Shown piece by piece: positions 34,927-47,600 of a stretch of 64,000 nucleotides of DNA. The DNA lies in NCBI RefSeq assembly GCF_000719865.1, contig NZ_JOID01000009.1, positions 116,029 to 180,028 on the forward strand, written 5' to 3'. Under the pieces are notes generated by a model. The model ran no database searches, was not told where the DNA came from, and saw only the letters and a list, made by a program, of their open reading frames with translations. Origin of the DNA: Streptomyces albus subsp. albus. GTDB lineage: Bacteria > Actinomycetota > Actinomycetes > Streptomycetales > Streptomycetaceae. Made by a program: the position numbers and the translations under genes. The first letter of the stretch is position 1. Each line of letters opens with the position of its first letter.

Positions 34927-34963
34927 CCGACGGGCCCGCACCGGTGTGGTGCGGGCCCGTCGG
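34927..34963. terminator. Bidirectional terminator, 16-bp stem
   Basis: Perfect arms (34927-34942 and 34948-34963) around the loop GGTGT, between the small membrane protein gene and the convergent ppc stop, so it can serve both strands. Confidence 0.88.
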
Positions 34964-34993
34964 CGTATGCGGTCAGGGCGTACGGGGGTGGGG

Positions 34994-37735
<2,742 letters not shown>

Positions 37736-37866
37736 AGGTGCGGCTCCTTGCATGGATGAGCACGATGGGCGGGGTGCGGACCGCGCTGTCCGGCGCCCAC
37801 CAGGATAGGTGCCCGGCGCACCACGTTATCCACAGCCCATTGACCCCGGGGGGAGCACTGCCATAC

Positions 37867-37895
37867 TTACGATGCCGTAGGTTACGCATCCGTAG
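37867..37895. promoter_or_regulatory. Tandem operator for TetR regulator upstream of desaturase gene
   Basis: Two copies of the motif TTACG-N4-CGTAG (37867-37880 and 37882-37895), each containing a TACG-N4-CGTA dyad, spaced 15 bp apart. They lie about 35-60 bp before the desaturase start. Since the desaturase gene is coupled to a TetR gene, this is the likely binding site of that TetR (DesT/FasR-like fatty-acid control is inferred). Confidence 0.6.
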
Positions 37896-37928
37896 CCATG
37901 CCCCCAGTTCGGTGAGGGACTCCCCCGC

Positions 37929-38933
37929 ATGACCCCACGTTCCGATGTGATCGACGAAGCCCCGCAGGCCGCCGCCACCAGTTCTTCCGCCCCGTCCGCC
38001 ACGCTCGGCGGCGACAACAAGAGGTCCATCGAGCAGATCGCGCTGCTCCTGTTCATCACGGTGCCGTTCCTGGCGCTGGTCGCGGCGGTGCCGCTGGCGT
38101 GGGGCTGGGGGGTGAGCTGGCTGGACCTGGGCCTGATGGTCTTCATGTACTTCCTCGGTTGCCACGGCATCACCATCGGCTTCCACCGCTACTTCACCCA
38201 CGGTTCCTTCAAGGCCAAGCGGCCGCTGCGGATCGCCCTGGCCGTCGCCGGGTCGATGGCCGTGGAGGGCCCGGTGGTGCGCTGGGTGGCGGACCACCGC
38301 AAGCACCACAAGTACTCCGACGCCGAGGGCGACCCCCACTCGCCGTGGCGGTTCGGCGAGACCATCCCGGCCCTGATGAAGGGGCTGTGGTGGGCGCACA
38401 TCGGCTGGATGTTCGACGAGGAGCAGACGCCGCAGCAGAAGTACGCCCCGGATCTGATCAAGGACCCGGCGATCCGGCGGATCTCGCGCCAGTTCCTGCT
38501 GTGGACGGCGGTGTCGCTGGCGATCCCGCCGCTGGTCGGCGGTCTGGTCACCTGGTCCTGGCAGGGCGCCGCGACGGCCTTCTTCTGGGGTTCCCTGGTG
38601 CGGGTGGCGCTGCTGCACCACGTCACCTGGTCGATCAACTCCATCTGCCACGCGGTCGGCAAGCGGCCGTTCAAGTCGCGGGACCGCTCGGGCAACGTCT
38701 GGTGGCTCGCGGTGCTGTCCTGCGGCGAGTCCTGGCACAACCTGCACCACGCGGACCCGACGTCCGCCCGGCACGGCGTGATGCGCGGGCAGGTGGATTC
38801 CAGCGCCCGGCTGATCCGCTGGTTCGAGCTGCTCGGCTGGGCCCATGATGTGCGGTGGCCGAGCAAGGAGCGGGTGGAGTCCCGGCGGAAGACCGGTAAC
38901 TCCCGTGAAGACGAGGCCGCGAAGGCGGCATGA
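37929..38933 (+). CDS. Membrane fatty-acid (acyl-CoA) desaturase
   Basis: Non-haem di-iron desaturase of 334 aa that introduces a double bond in acyl chains of membrane lipids. The three histidine boxes are present: HRYFTH at about residue 86, HRKHHKYSD at about 122 and HNLHHAD at about 269. Four hydrophobic segments around 38-65, 68-86, 195-220 and 228-245 are consistent with the fold. ATG start after GGGACTCCCCCGC, with no strong ribosome-binding site but the only start giving normal length. Translationally coupled (ATGA) with the downstream TetR gene; the promoter carries a tandem dyad. Confidence 0.93.
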   Translation: MTPRSDVIDEAPQAAATSSSAPSATLGGDNKRSIEQIALLLFITVPFLALVAAVPLAWGWGVSWLDLGLMVFMYFLGCHGITIGFHRYFTHGSFKAKRPLRIALAVAGSMAVEGPVVRWVADHRKHHKYSDAEGDPHSPWRFGETIPALMKGLWWAHIGWMFDEEQTPQQKYAPDLIKDPAIRRISRQFLLWTAVSLAIPPLVGGLVTWSWQGAATAFFWGSLVRVALLHHVTWSINSICHAVGKRPFKSRDRSGNVWWLAVLSCGESWHNLHHADPTSARHGVMRGQVDSSARLIRWFELLGWAHDVRWPSKERVESRRKTGNSREDEAAKAA

Positions 38934-39619
38934 TTGAGCACGTGGCGAGCGATGCGAGCAGTGGCGAGAAGAGCAAGGCCCCGAGTCCGGGTGGCCGGCG
39001 CGGCCGACGCGTACGGATGACGGGCAAGGAGCGCCGCGAGCAGCTGCTGGACATCGGCCGCACGCTGTTCGCCGAGAAGGGTTTCGAGGGCACGTCGGTG
39101 GAGGAGATCGCGGCGAAGGCCGGGGTCTCCAAGCCGGTGGTCTACGAGCACTTCGGCGGCAAGGAGGGGCTCTACGCGGTGGTGGTGGACCGGGAGATGC
39201 GCAAGCTCCTGGAGATGGTCACCAACGGCCTGACGGCCGGGCACCCGCGGGAGCTGCTGGAGCAGGCGGCGTTCGCGCTGCTGGACTACATCGAGTCGTA
39301 CACGGACGGTTTCCGGATTCTGGTGCGGGATTCGCCGGTGGCTCAGTCGACGGGCACGTTCGCCTCGCTGATCAGCGATATCGCGACGCAGGTGGAGGAC
39401 ATCCTCGGGCTGGAGTTCAAGGCCCGCGGCTTCGATCCGAAGCTGGCCCCGCTGTACGCGCAGGCGCTGGTGGGGATGGTCGCCCTGACGGGTCAGTGGT
39501 GGCTGGACGCGCGGAAGCCGAAGAAGGCGGAGGTCGCCGCCCATCTGGTGAATCTCGCCTGGCATGGCCTGGACGGCATGGAGCAGAAGCCCCGGCTGAT
39601 AGGTCACCGCAAGAGCTGA
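38930..39619 (+). CDS. TetR-family regulator, probably of the desaturase gene
   Basis: 229-aa regulator. A basic, flexible extension of about 28 residues precedes the HTH: RREQLLDIGRTLFAEKGFEGTSVEEIAAKAGVSKPVVYEHFGGKEGLYAVV. The C-terminal ligand domain is all-helical, as in TetR proteins that sense acyl-CoA. Its start ATG overlaps the desaturase stop (ATGA), an arrangement typical of a regulator sensing the product of its own target, and the proposed operator sits in the desaturase promoter. A GTG at 38942 is a possible alternative start. Confidence 0.9.
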   Translation: MIEHVASDASSGEKSKAPSPGGRRGRRVRMTGKERREQLLDIGRTLFAEKGFEGTSVEEIAAKAGVSKPVVYEHFGGKEGLYAVVVDREMRKLLEMVTNGLTAGHPRELLEQAAFALLDYIESYTDGFRILVRDSPVAQSTGTFASLISDIATQVEDILGLEFKARGFDPKLAPLYAQALVGMVALTGQWWLDARKPKKAEVAAHLVNLAWHGLDGMEQKPRLIGHRKS

Positions 39620-39683
39620 CCGGTTCCCCGCCGGTCCCGCCCCGGCCCCGGGGCGGTCGGGAGGGGGCTCCGTAGGACCGGGC

Positions 39684-39728
39684 GCGGCCCCGGCCCACCG
39701 CTGGAGAGTGCGGGTGGGCCGGGGCCGC
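39684..39728. terminator. Hairpin between TetR and methyltransferase genes
   Basis: Perfect 16-bp arms (39684-39699 and 39713-39728) around a 13-nt loop, between two convergent genes. Serves both directions. Confidence 0.85.
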
Positions 39729-39782
39729 GTCGTCGTACCGCTCAGTCCCGCGGCCGCGGGGGGTGCGGGTCCGGCGCGGTGA

Positions 39783-40610
39783 TCATCCGTCCTTCTTCCG
39801 GGCGACGGCGAAGATCCGGCGGAAGGGGAAGACGGTGCCGTGCGGGCCGGGCGGATAGGCCTTGCGGAGCAGGTCGCGGTACTGGCCGAGGAACGCGGTG
39901 CGGGCCTCCTCGTCGTCGGCGAGTGCGGTGAGGACGGGGCGGAGCGCGGTGCCCTTGACCCACTCGAGCACTGGGTCCTCGCCCTGGAGCAGTTGTATGT
40001 AGGTGGTCTCCCAGGCGTCGGTTTCGCAGCCGAGGCCGGTGAGCTGGGTGAGGTACTCCCACGGTTCGTACACGTGGACGTAGCGGCGGCCGTGGCGGCC
40101 GATCCGCTCGCGCCACTCCGGGGCGTCGCAGAGGTCGCCGAGGATGGCGTGGCTGGGCGAGGTGAAGTTGCCGGGGACCTGTAAGGCGAGGGTGCCGCCG
40201 GGGGTGAGGGCCTCGATCCAGGCCGGGAAGGATTTGGCGTGGCCCGGGACCCACTGGAGGGCGGCGCTGCTGACGATCAGGTCGTACGGCTCCTCGGGCA
40301 TCCAGTCGGCGGCGTCGGCGTGCCGGAAGGCGAGGCTGCCGCCGCCGGGGGTGGGGCCGGCGTGGCGGGCGGCCTCGGCGAGCATGGCCGGGGAGTTGTC
40401 ATAGCCGGTGATGCGGGCGTCGGGCCAGCGGCCGGCGAGGAGCGCCGTGACGTTGCCCGGTCCGCAGCCGAGGTCGGCGATGCGCGCCGGGCGCCCGCGG
40501 GCCGGGAGTTCGGGGATGCGGGCGAGGAGGTCGTGGAAGGGCCTGGTGCGGTGGCTGGAGTGGCGGAGGTACTGCTGTGGGTCCCAGGTCGGGTTCTGGG
40601 GTTTCTGCAT
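39783..40610 (-). CDS. tam: Trans-aconitate 2-methyltransferase-like protein
   Basis: SAM-dependent methyltransferase, 275 aa, with the Tam-type beginning (WDPQQYLRHSSHRTRPFHDLLARI), motif I RIADLGCGPGNVTALLA, DNSPAMLAEA, and LIVSSAALQWVPGHAKSFPAW. Tam detoxifies trans-aconitate, an inhibitor of aconitase, by methylation. ATG preceded by GAGAGG. Its promoter region is shared with the divergent MarR gene, which probably controls both. Confidence 0.85.
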   Translation of the reverse strand: MQKPQNPTWDPQQYLRHSSHRTRPFHDLLARIPELPARGRPARIADLGCGPGNVTALLAGRWPDARITGYDNSPAMLAEAARHAGPTPGGGSLAFRHADAADWMPEEPYDLIVSSAALQWVPGHAKSFPAWIEALTPGGTLALQVPGNFTSPSHAILGDLCDAPEWRERIGRHGRRYVHVYEPWEYLTQLTGLGCETDAWETTYIQLLQGEDPVLEWVKGTALRPVLTALADDEEARTAFLGQYRDLLRKAYPPGPHGTVFPFRRIFAVARKKDG

Positions 40611-40707
40611 CGTGGGAACCTCTCGGTGCCGGTGCGGTGGGTGAAAGGGGAACTGCTGTCGGGCCGATCGATGCCCGTGTCACGTGCCCGCCACGCCTGC
40701 CCGTCAT

Positions 40708-40734
40708 TCTCGATATCGAGATATTTGACGTCAA
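40708..40734. promoter_or_regulatory. Two adjacent palindromes in the tam-marR intergenic region
   Basis: TCTCGATATCGAGA (14-bp perfect palindrome, 40708-40721) and TTGACGTCAA (10-bp perfect palindrome, 40725-40734), only three bases apart. They sit about 40-65 bp upstream of the MarR start. MarR-family operators are usually palindromes of this size; this is the likely autoregulatory site. Confidence 0.65.
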
Positions 40735-40771
40735 GAGACTTCACATCGACAGACCTACTACACTGATCGGT

Positions 40772-41269
40772 ATGGAGGACGAGGTCGATCGGCTGGTCGG
40801 GGCATGGCGCCGAGAGCGCCCGGACCTCGATGTGGAGCCACTGGAAGTGCTGAGCCGGATCAGCCGGCTCGCGCGCCATCTCGACCGCGCCCGGCGGCTG
40901 GCCTTCACCGAGCACGGCCTGGAGTCCTGGGAGTTCGACGTCCTCACCGCGCTGCGCCGGGCCGGGGCGCCGTATCAGCTCTCCCCCGGGCAGCTCCTCA
41001 CCCAGACCCTGGTGACCTCCGGCACCATGACGAACCGCATCGACCGGCTCGCCAAGAAGGGCCTCGTCGAGCGGCTGCCCGACCCCAGCGACCGGCGCGG
41101 AGTGCTCGTCCGGCTCACGCCCGAGGGCCGCGACCGCGCCGACCGCGCTCTCGCCGGGCTGCTCAGCCAGGAGCGGGCCATCCTCGCCGAGCTGTCCCGC
41201 GAACAGCGCCGCGAACTCGCCGGACTGCTCAGGCGCTTGACGGCGCCGTTCGACAACGTTCCGGGCTGA
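40772..41269 (+). CDS. MarR-family transcriptional regulator
   Basis: 165-aa winged-helix regulator. N-terminal dimer helix (EVLSRISRLARHLDRAR), recognition region SPGQLLTQTLVTSGTMTNRIDRLAKKGLVERLPDPSDRRGVLVRLTPEGR with the wing, and C-terminal dimerisation helix. The ATG chosen gives the normal MarR length; the upstream open frame of 65 codons crosses the operators and is unlikely to be coding. Divergent from tam; ends 33 bp before the LuxR gene stop. Confidence 0.92.
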   Translation: MEDEVDRLVGAWRRERPDLDVEPLEVLSRISRLARHLDRARRLAFTEHGLESWEFDVLTALRRAGAPYQLSPGQLLTQTLVTSGTMTNRIDRLAKKGLVERLPDPSDRRGVLVRLTPEGRDRADRALAGLLSQERAILAELSREQRRELAGLLRRLTAPFDNVPG

Positions 41270-41302
41270 GCGGGCGGGGCCGGGCGGGCCCGGCCGGTGG
41301 CG

Positions 41303-42079
41303 TCAGCCCGCGCTGCCGACCGCGGGCAGGTCCTCCGCCGGGCCCACCCCGGCGCGGCGGGCGAGAGCGACCGCGGCGAGGGTGGAGTGCACACCGAGCT
41401 TGCCCAGGACGTTCTGCATATGGGTGCGGACCGTGTGCGGAGAGAGGAACAGCCGTTCGGCGACGGCCTTGCGGCCCAGGCCCGCCACCATGCACCGCAG
41501 CACCTCCCGCTCACGCGGCGTCAGCGACTGCACCAGCCGCTCGCTCTCCGTGCGGTGCTTGCGCGCCGCCGTCAGCTCCCGCAGTACGCCGGTGAGCAGG
41601 GCGGGCGGCAGGTGGGTCTCCCCGCGGAGCACGCCGCGGATGACGGCGAGCAGCCGGGAGAGCGAGCAGTCCTTGGCGACCCAGCCCGAGGCCCCGGCCT
41701 GCAGGGCGGCGGCCGCACGGGCCGGGTCGTCCCGCTCCGCGAGCACCACCGTACGGACGGCGGGCCGCCGTTCGCGGACTCCGGAGACCAGGGATATGCC
41801 GTCCGCGGCCCGCTCCGCCCCGCCGGCCCGGGGGGCGCCGATGACCGTGGGGCCGCTCCTCGCCGCTCCGGGCGCCGGCGGTGCACAGCCCAGGTCGGCG
41901 TCGACCAGCATGACGTCGATCCGGCGGCCGTCGGCCGCGGCCCGGTCCAGACAGCGCAGCGCCGCCGGACCGCTGCCGGCCGCCGCCACCTCGACGTCCT
42001 GTTCGGCGGCGAGAGCGGCGGCGAGCGATTCGGCGAAGATGCGGTGGTCGTCCACCACCAGCACCCTGATGACTGTCAC
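41303..42079 (-). CDS. LuxR-family response regulator
   Basis: 258-aa NarL/FixJ regulator. The receiver (IRVLVVDDHRIFAESLAAALAAE) keeps the Asp pair, the phosphoacceptor Asp in MLVDADLG and the Lys in SGWVAKDCS, with an insertion of about 25 residues (CAPPAPGAARSGPT and on) after the phosphorylation site. The HTH is LTPREREVLRCMVAGLGRKAVAERLFLSPHTVRTHMQNVLGKLGVHS. No partner kinase is adjacent. GTG start with AGGGGGG 8-9 bp upstream; the frame open further upstream has no conserved character. Confidence 0.88.
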   Translation of the reverse strand: MTVIRVLVVDDHRIFAESLAAALAAEQDVEVAAAGSGPAALRCLDRAAADGRRIDVMLVDADLGCAPPAPGAARSGPTVIGAPRAGGAERAADGISLVSGVRERRPAVRTVVLAERDDPARAAAALQAGASGWVAKDCSLSRLLAVIRGVLRGETHLPPALLTGVLRELTAARKHRTESERLVQSLTPREREVLRCMVAGLGRKAVAERLFLSPHTVRTHMQNVLGKLGVHSTLAAVALARRAGVGPAEDLPAVGSAG

Positions 42080-42743
42080 TGAGGAACCCCCCTGTATCGG
42101 AACAGCACAGCGGGCACGGCGCCCGGATGCTCGTCCGCCCCGGTCCGTGGCCGGAGATGATCCCGGCCGGCCGCGCCGTGCCGGCTCCGCCGCCCCGGGC
42201 GCCGTACCCGGCCGCTCGGCCCCCTGTATCGGCACCGGCCCCCACCGGTGCTGAGCATCAGCGTACGGATGCGCTCCGACAAGTGAAGTGGATTGGCGAA
42301 AGTGTTCGCCCGGGACGTTCGACCTGTGTTCGCTGGTACTTCTTGTGCAAGAAATCGACTGGGAATGCCGGATGTGCGCCCAGCGCGCCCGTCACCGCCA
42401 CCGCGCGCGGGGCTGCGGCCGGGCCCCATACGCGCCGCCGGCGCGGCAGACCCGCTGGTGAAGCGCGCCGCGCGAGCCCGGCCCGGACGCGGAGGGCGGC
42501 CCTCCGCCCCGGGCGTCCGGTTCAGGCCACCGTCCCGTCCGGCCGGACGGCCGTCCGGCCGTCAAACCGTCCGGCCTGGCGGCTTGGCGGTCGGGCAGTC
42601 CCGGCCGCGCGGGGCAGCGGAGTCGAGAACCCCCGAGCCGAGAACCCCGGAGCCGAGGACCGCGGAGTCGGGGCAGCGGAGCCGCCGGGCAGCGGGGCTC
42701 GGGGCAGCGCGGCCGCGGGGCCGTACGGCTCAGGCCAGCCGGC
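42080..42743. other. Gene-free region between luxR-type regulator and galK
   Basis: 664 bp with no convincing gene. Visible features: a 13-bp direct repeat CCCCCTGTATCGG at 42088-42100 and 42220-42232, 132 bp apart, the first being just upstream of the regulator start; a 14-bp palindrome-like element TTCTTGTGCAAGAA at 42340-42353 in the only AT-richer stretch, likely the regulator's promoter area; and, just before galK, a duplicated GGCTCAGGCCAGCC at about 42727-42757, the second copy reaching into the galK 3' end. Confidence 0.5.
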
Positions 42744-44011
<1,268 letters not shown>

Positions 44012-44015
<4 letters not shown>

Positions 44016-45208
44016 GCCTGTGCCGTTCTCCCGCTGGTGTCCTCCGCCGGCCCGTTCTCCGCCGCGCCGCTGTCCGTGGCACCGCTGGGCACTCGTCCGC
44101 TGTGCGTCCCGCCGTTCCGCCGCTGGGCGAAATCCCAGGCGTCCCGGACGATATCGGCGAGCCCGGGGCGGGCCGGCTTCCAGCCCAGGCGGCTCCGGGC
44201 CCGCTCCGCCGAGGCGACGAGGACGGACGGGTCCCCCGGGCGCCGCGGTGCGGTGGTCTCGGGAACCGGATGCCCGGTGACCTCGCGGACCGTCTCGATC
44301 ACCTCCCGGACGGAGAAGCCGTTGCCGTTGCCGAGGTTGCAGATCAGGTGTTCGCCCGGGGCGGCGCCGTCCAGGGCGAGGAGGTGCGCCTCGGCGAGGT
44401 CGGAGACGTGGATGTAGTCGCGGACGCAGGTGCCGTCCGGCGTCGGGTAGTCGTCGCCGTAGACGGAGATGCCGTCCCGCAGGCCCAGCGCGACCCGCAG
44501 CACCAGCGGGATCAGGTGGGACTCGGGGTCGTGCAGCTCGCCGTGGAGGGTGCCGTCCGCGGCCCGGTGGGCGCCCGCGACGTTGAAGTAGCGCAGCGAG
44601 ACGGCGGCGAGGCCGTGGGCGGCGCACTCCCCGCCGATCATGTGGTCGACGGCGAGCTTCGAGGCGCCGTAGGGGCTGGTGGGCGCGGTGGGGTCGGTTT
44701 CGGCGACCGGCACGGACTCCGGGTCCCCGTAGGTGGCGGCGGTGGAGGAGAAGACGAGCCGGCGGACCCCGGCGGCGCGCATCGCGGTGAGCAGCTCCAT
44801 GGTGCCGCCGACGTTGTTGCGCCAGTACTTCTCCGGGTCGGCCACGGACTCCCCGACCTGCGAGAAGGCGGCGAAGTGCAGCACCGCGTCGTACGAGCCG
44901 TCGAGCCGGGCCGGGCCGGCCGGCGAGGTCAGGTCCTGGACGCGGCCCTCGATGAACTCCGCCCCCGCCGGGACCGCTTCGCGGTGGCCGGTGGACAGGT
45001 CGTCCAGCACGGTCACCCGGTGCCCGGCGTCGAGCAGCCGCGCCGCGACGACGCTCCCGACGTAGCCCGCTCCGCCGGTGACCAGGTACTTCCGCCGGCT
45101 GCCGGACTCCCCGGCCGCGCTGCCGTCCCTCTTCGCGCCTCCGCCTCCGTCCCCGCTTCCGCTCCGGATGCCGCTCCCGGTTCCGTTCACGCTGCCGCTC
45201 CCGTTCAC
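44012..45208 (-). CDS. galE: UDP-glucose 4-epimerase
   Basis: Interconverts UDP-galactose and UDP-glucose; NAD-dependent SDR-type enzyme. 398 aa, longer than the usual 320-340 because of Gly/Ser-rich residues 1-37 and a disordered C-terminus. NAD-binding VTGGAGYVGSVVAARLLDAG, SSTAATYG and catalytic YGASK are present. ATG overlaps the galT stop (ATGA), and its own stop overlaps galK, so the three are tightly coupled. Also supplies sugar donors for envelope glycans. Confidence 0.95.
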
Positions 45209-46353
45209 TCGTCCGCCGCCTCACGCAGCCGCGCCGCCGCCGTCTCCGGCGGCACATCGTTGATGAACACCCTCATGCCGGACTCGGAACCCGCGAGAAA
45301 CTTCAGCTTGCCGGAAGTGCGGCGGATGGTGAAGAGCTCAAGGTGGAGCGCGAAGTCCTCCCGTTCCAGGGCACGTTCCGCCCAGCCGCGCAGCGGCGCC
45401 TGGTGCCAGCCGGAGATGTACGGGGTCGGGGGTTCACCGGGGCCGAACACGCGGTCGAAGCGGCGCAGCAGGTCCAGATAGATCCGGGGGAACTCGGCGC
45501 GGGCCTGCTCGCCGAGCGCGGGCAGGTCGGGCACCCGCTCGTGGGGGTAGAGGTGCACCTCGTACGGCCAGTGGGCGGCGTACGGCACGAAGGCCGTCCA
45601 GTGCTCACCCTCCACGACGACGCGGCTGCCGTCCTTGCGCTCGTCCGCGACGACGGCGTCGAACAGGTTGCCGCCGGTGCGTTCGCGGTGGGCGGCCGCT
45701 GAGCGGAGGACGCGTTCGGTGTGGGGGGTGGTGAAGGGGTAGCCGTAGATCTGGCCGTGCGGGTGGCCCAGGGTGACGCCGATCTCCCGGCCCCGGTTCT
45801 CGAAGCAGTAGACCTGCTCGACGCCGGGGTGCCGGGACAGTGCGGCGGTGCGGTCCGTCCAGGCGTCCAGGACGAGCCGGGCGCGGTCCTCGCCGAGGTC
45901 GGCGAAGGAGGCGTCGTGGTCGGCGGTGAAGCAGACCACCTCGCAGCGGCCTGCGTCGCCGGTGAGGGAGGGGAAGCGGTTTTCGAACACGGCGACGTCG
46001 TAGCCGGCGGCGGGTATCTCGGTGAGCCGGTCCTCGCGGGAGGGGCAGAGCGGGCAGGCGTCGGCCGGCGGGTGGTAGGTGCGGCCCTGGCGGTGCGAGG
46101 CGATGACGACGGAGTCGCCGAGGAGGGGATCACGGCGGATCTCCGAGGCGGTGGCGACGGGGCCGAGCGGCCGCCGGTCGGCGGCGTCGCGCGGGGCGCG
46201 GGCGCGGGCGCGGGCGCGGGCGGCCGTGCCGTCACCGGTGGGGGCCCCTTCGGTACCGCCCGGTTCGCCTCCGTGGCCGCTGCCGCCTCCGTCGCCTCCG
46301 TCGTAGTAGATGAGCTCACGGCCGTCCGCGAGCTTGGTCACCGTCTTCTTCAC
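45205..46353 (-). CDS. galT: Galactose-1-phosphate uridylyltransferase
   Basis: Exchanges UMP between UDP-glucose and galactose-1-phosphate. 382 aa. Zinc-type CPLCPS, the active-site HPHGQIYGYPF (nucleophilic His in the HPHGQ motif) and the C-terminal GWHQAPL are visible. Residues about 20-60 are a Gly/Ala/Arg-rich insert. GTG start with AGGAG 7 bp upstream; first gene of galTEK, preceded by a markedly AT-rich promoter region. Confidence 0.95.
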   Translation of the reverse strand: MKKTVTKLADGRELIYYDGGDGGGSGHGGEPGGTEGAPTGDGTAARARARARAPRDAADRRPLGPVATASEIRRDPLLGDSVVIASHRQGRTYHPPADACPLCPSREDRLTEIPAAGYDVAVFENRFPSLTGDAGRCEVVCFTADHDASFADLGEDRARLVLDAWTDRTAALSRHPGVEQVYCFENRGREIGVTLGHPHGQIYGYPFTTPHTERVLRSAAAHRERTGGNLFDAVVADERKDGSRVVVEGEHWTAFVPYAAHWPYEVHLYPHERVPDLPALGEQARAEFPRIYLDLLRRFDRVFGPGEPPTPYISGWHQAPLRGWAERALEREDFALHLELFTIRRTSGKLKFLAGSESGMRVFINDVPPETAAARLREAADE

Positions 46354-46386
46354 CGAGGCTCCTAGCGACGTTCTCCCAGCGGAACG

Positions 46387-46412
46387 ATAACAAACATAAT
46401 CCAACACAACAG
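46387..46412 (-). promoter_or_regulatory. AT-rich gal promoter/operator region
   Basis: A 26-bp AT-rich island in otherwise GC-rich DNA, 35-60 bp upstream of galT. Plus-strand reading shows AACA spaced in repeats (AACAAACATAATCC then AACACAACA). Repeated AACA-type boxes are typical of DeoR-family or similar sugar regulators; the regulator itself is not in this window. Confidence 0.45.
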
Positions 46413-46577
46413 CGCAGAAGAACACGGGGGCACTCCGGGAAGTCCTGTCCTGCCGCACGACACGGGCTCGGCACCGCCCCCGAGCGCCCGCCTCCGAGGC
46501 ATCCGGGTCCTCCGCGCACTGCGTGCGGGCGCCGTCCCAGCACCGACTCCGGGCGTCGGCCGCTCCCGCCGACGGGC

Positions 46578-47258
46578 TCAGTCCCGCTCCGGGCGGGCCG
46601 CCGCCCGGTCCAGCAGCCCCGTCCGGGCCGCCAGGGCCGCCGCCTCCAGCCGGGAGCCGACACCCAGCTTCATCAGGACCCGCTGCACATGGGTGCGGGC
46701 CGTGCTGGGCGCTATCCCCATGCCCGCCGCGATCACCCGGGTGTCCTCGCCGTCCGCCACCCGCATCAGCACCTCGACCTCGCGGGGCGTCAGGATGCGC
46801 AGCAGCCGCGTCGCCTCGTCGTCCGGCTGGGCGGCCGGGTTGAGGAGTTCCGCGAACGCCCCCTGGAGCAACTGCGGCGCCACCGCCGCCTCGCCCGCGC
46901 GGGCCTTCACCATGGCCCGTTCCACGCCCTCGATGCGCTCGTCCTGCCGTACATAGCCCGAGGCGCCGGCCGCGAACGCCGCCGCTATCCCGCGCGGGTT
47001 CGGCACCGGCCCCAGCACGATCACCGCGACCTGCGGCCGCTCCCGCCTGATCCGCACCACCGGGTCGAACGCGCCGGGCTCCTCGGGAGTCGCGGTGCCC
47101 AGCAGGCACACGTCCGGCGCCCTGCTCACCACCAGGTCCGCGGCCCCGGCGCCCGGTGCCGCGGCGGCCAGCACGCGGTGCCCGCGCAGCTTGAGAGCCG
47201 AGGCCAACGCCTCGGCGAGCAGACGGTGGTCGTCGACCACGATGAGCCGCACGCCCAT
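46578..47258 (-). CDS. LuxR-family regulator with degenerate receiver domain
   Basis: 226-aa NarL-like protein. The receiver fold is recognisable (VRLIVVDDHRLLAEALASALKLRGH), but the phosphoacceptor Asp strand reads APDVCLLGTAT, with Gly where Asp belongs, and the conserved Lys is replaced (SGYVRQDE). It should therefore not be activated by phosphorylation. The HTH is intact (LTPREVEVLMRVADGEDTRVIAAGMGIAPSTARTHVQRVLMKLGV). ATG with GGAGGAGCTC upstream. Stands alone, upstream of galT on the same strand but 224 bp away. Likely an atypical response regulator controlled by ligand or protein binding. Confidence 0.85.
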   Translation of the reverse strand: MGVRLIVVDDHRLLAEALASALKLRGHRVLAAAAPGAGAADLVVSRAPDVCLLGTATPEEPGAFDPVVRIRRERPQVAVIVLGPVPNPRGIAAAFAAGASGYVRQDERIEGVERAMVKARAGEAAVAPQLLQGAFAELLNPAAQPDDEATRLLRILTPREVEVLMRVADGEDTRVIAAGMGIAPSTARTHVQRVLMKLGVGSRLEAAALAARTGLLDRAAARPERD

Positions 47259-47534
47259 GAGCTCCTCCCCCATCCCCCGAAGCCCCCGGGCTCCCTTGGA
47301 CGGGGAAGCTACACGCTCATGCGCCATCGCGCGCCCCCTACCTGGGAAAAGCGCCATGGAACGCCGGAATACCAGTCAATTCGGGACTGGATTGCGTCAG
47401 GCTCGGTCAGACGAAGATCGCCAGGCGAAGATCGGCCGGCACCGGCGCCGCGGACGGTTCCGGCGGCGCCCCCACCCCGACCGCCGCCGCCCGCGCGGCA
47501 CATGGCGGCGGGCGGCGGCGTGCGCGGCATGCGA
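47259..47534. other. Promoter region of the atypical LuxR gene
   Basis: No gene seen. Contains a CCAGTC/GACTGG dyad at 47372-47390 (7-nt spacer) and the direct repeat CGAAGATCG at about 47413 and 47425. Either may be a regulator-binding site. Confidence 0.35.
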
Positions 47535-47579
47535 AAGGGCCCGGCCGAACACGCGCTGCCGCGTGCCGGCCGGGCCCTT
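47535..47579 (-). terminator. Compound hairpin after PQQ-propeller gene
   Basis: Outer arms of 13 bp (AAGGGCCCGGCCG / CGGCCGGGCCCTT) with an inner CACGCG/CGCGTG pair, 22 bp beyond the stop of the minus-strand gene. Confidence 0.75.
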
Positions 47580-47600
47580 CCTCGCGGGGCGGAGGCGGGA

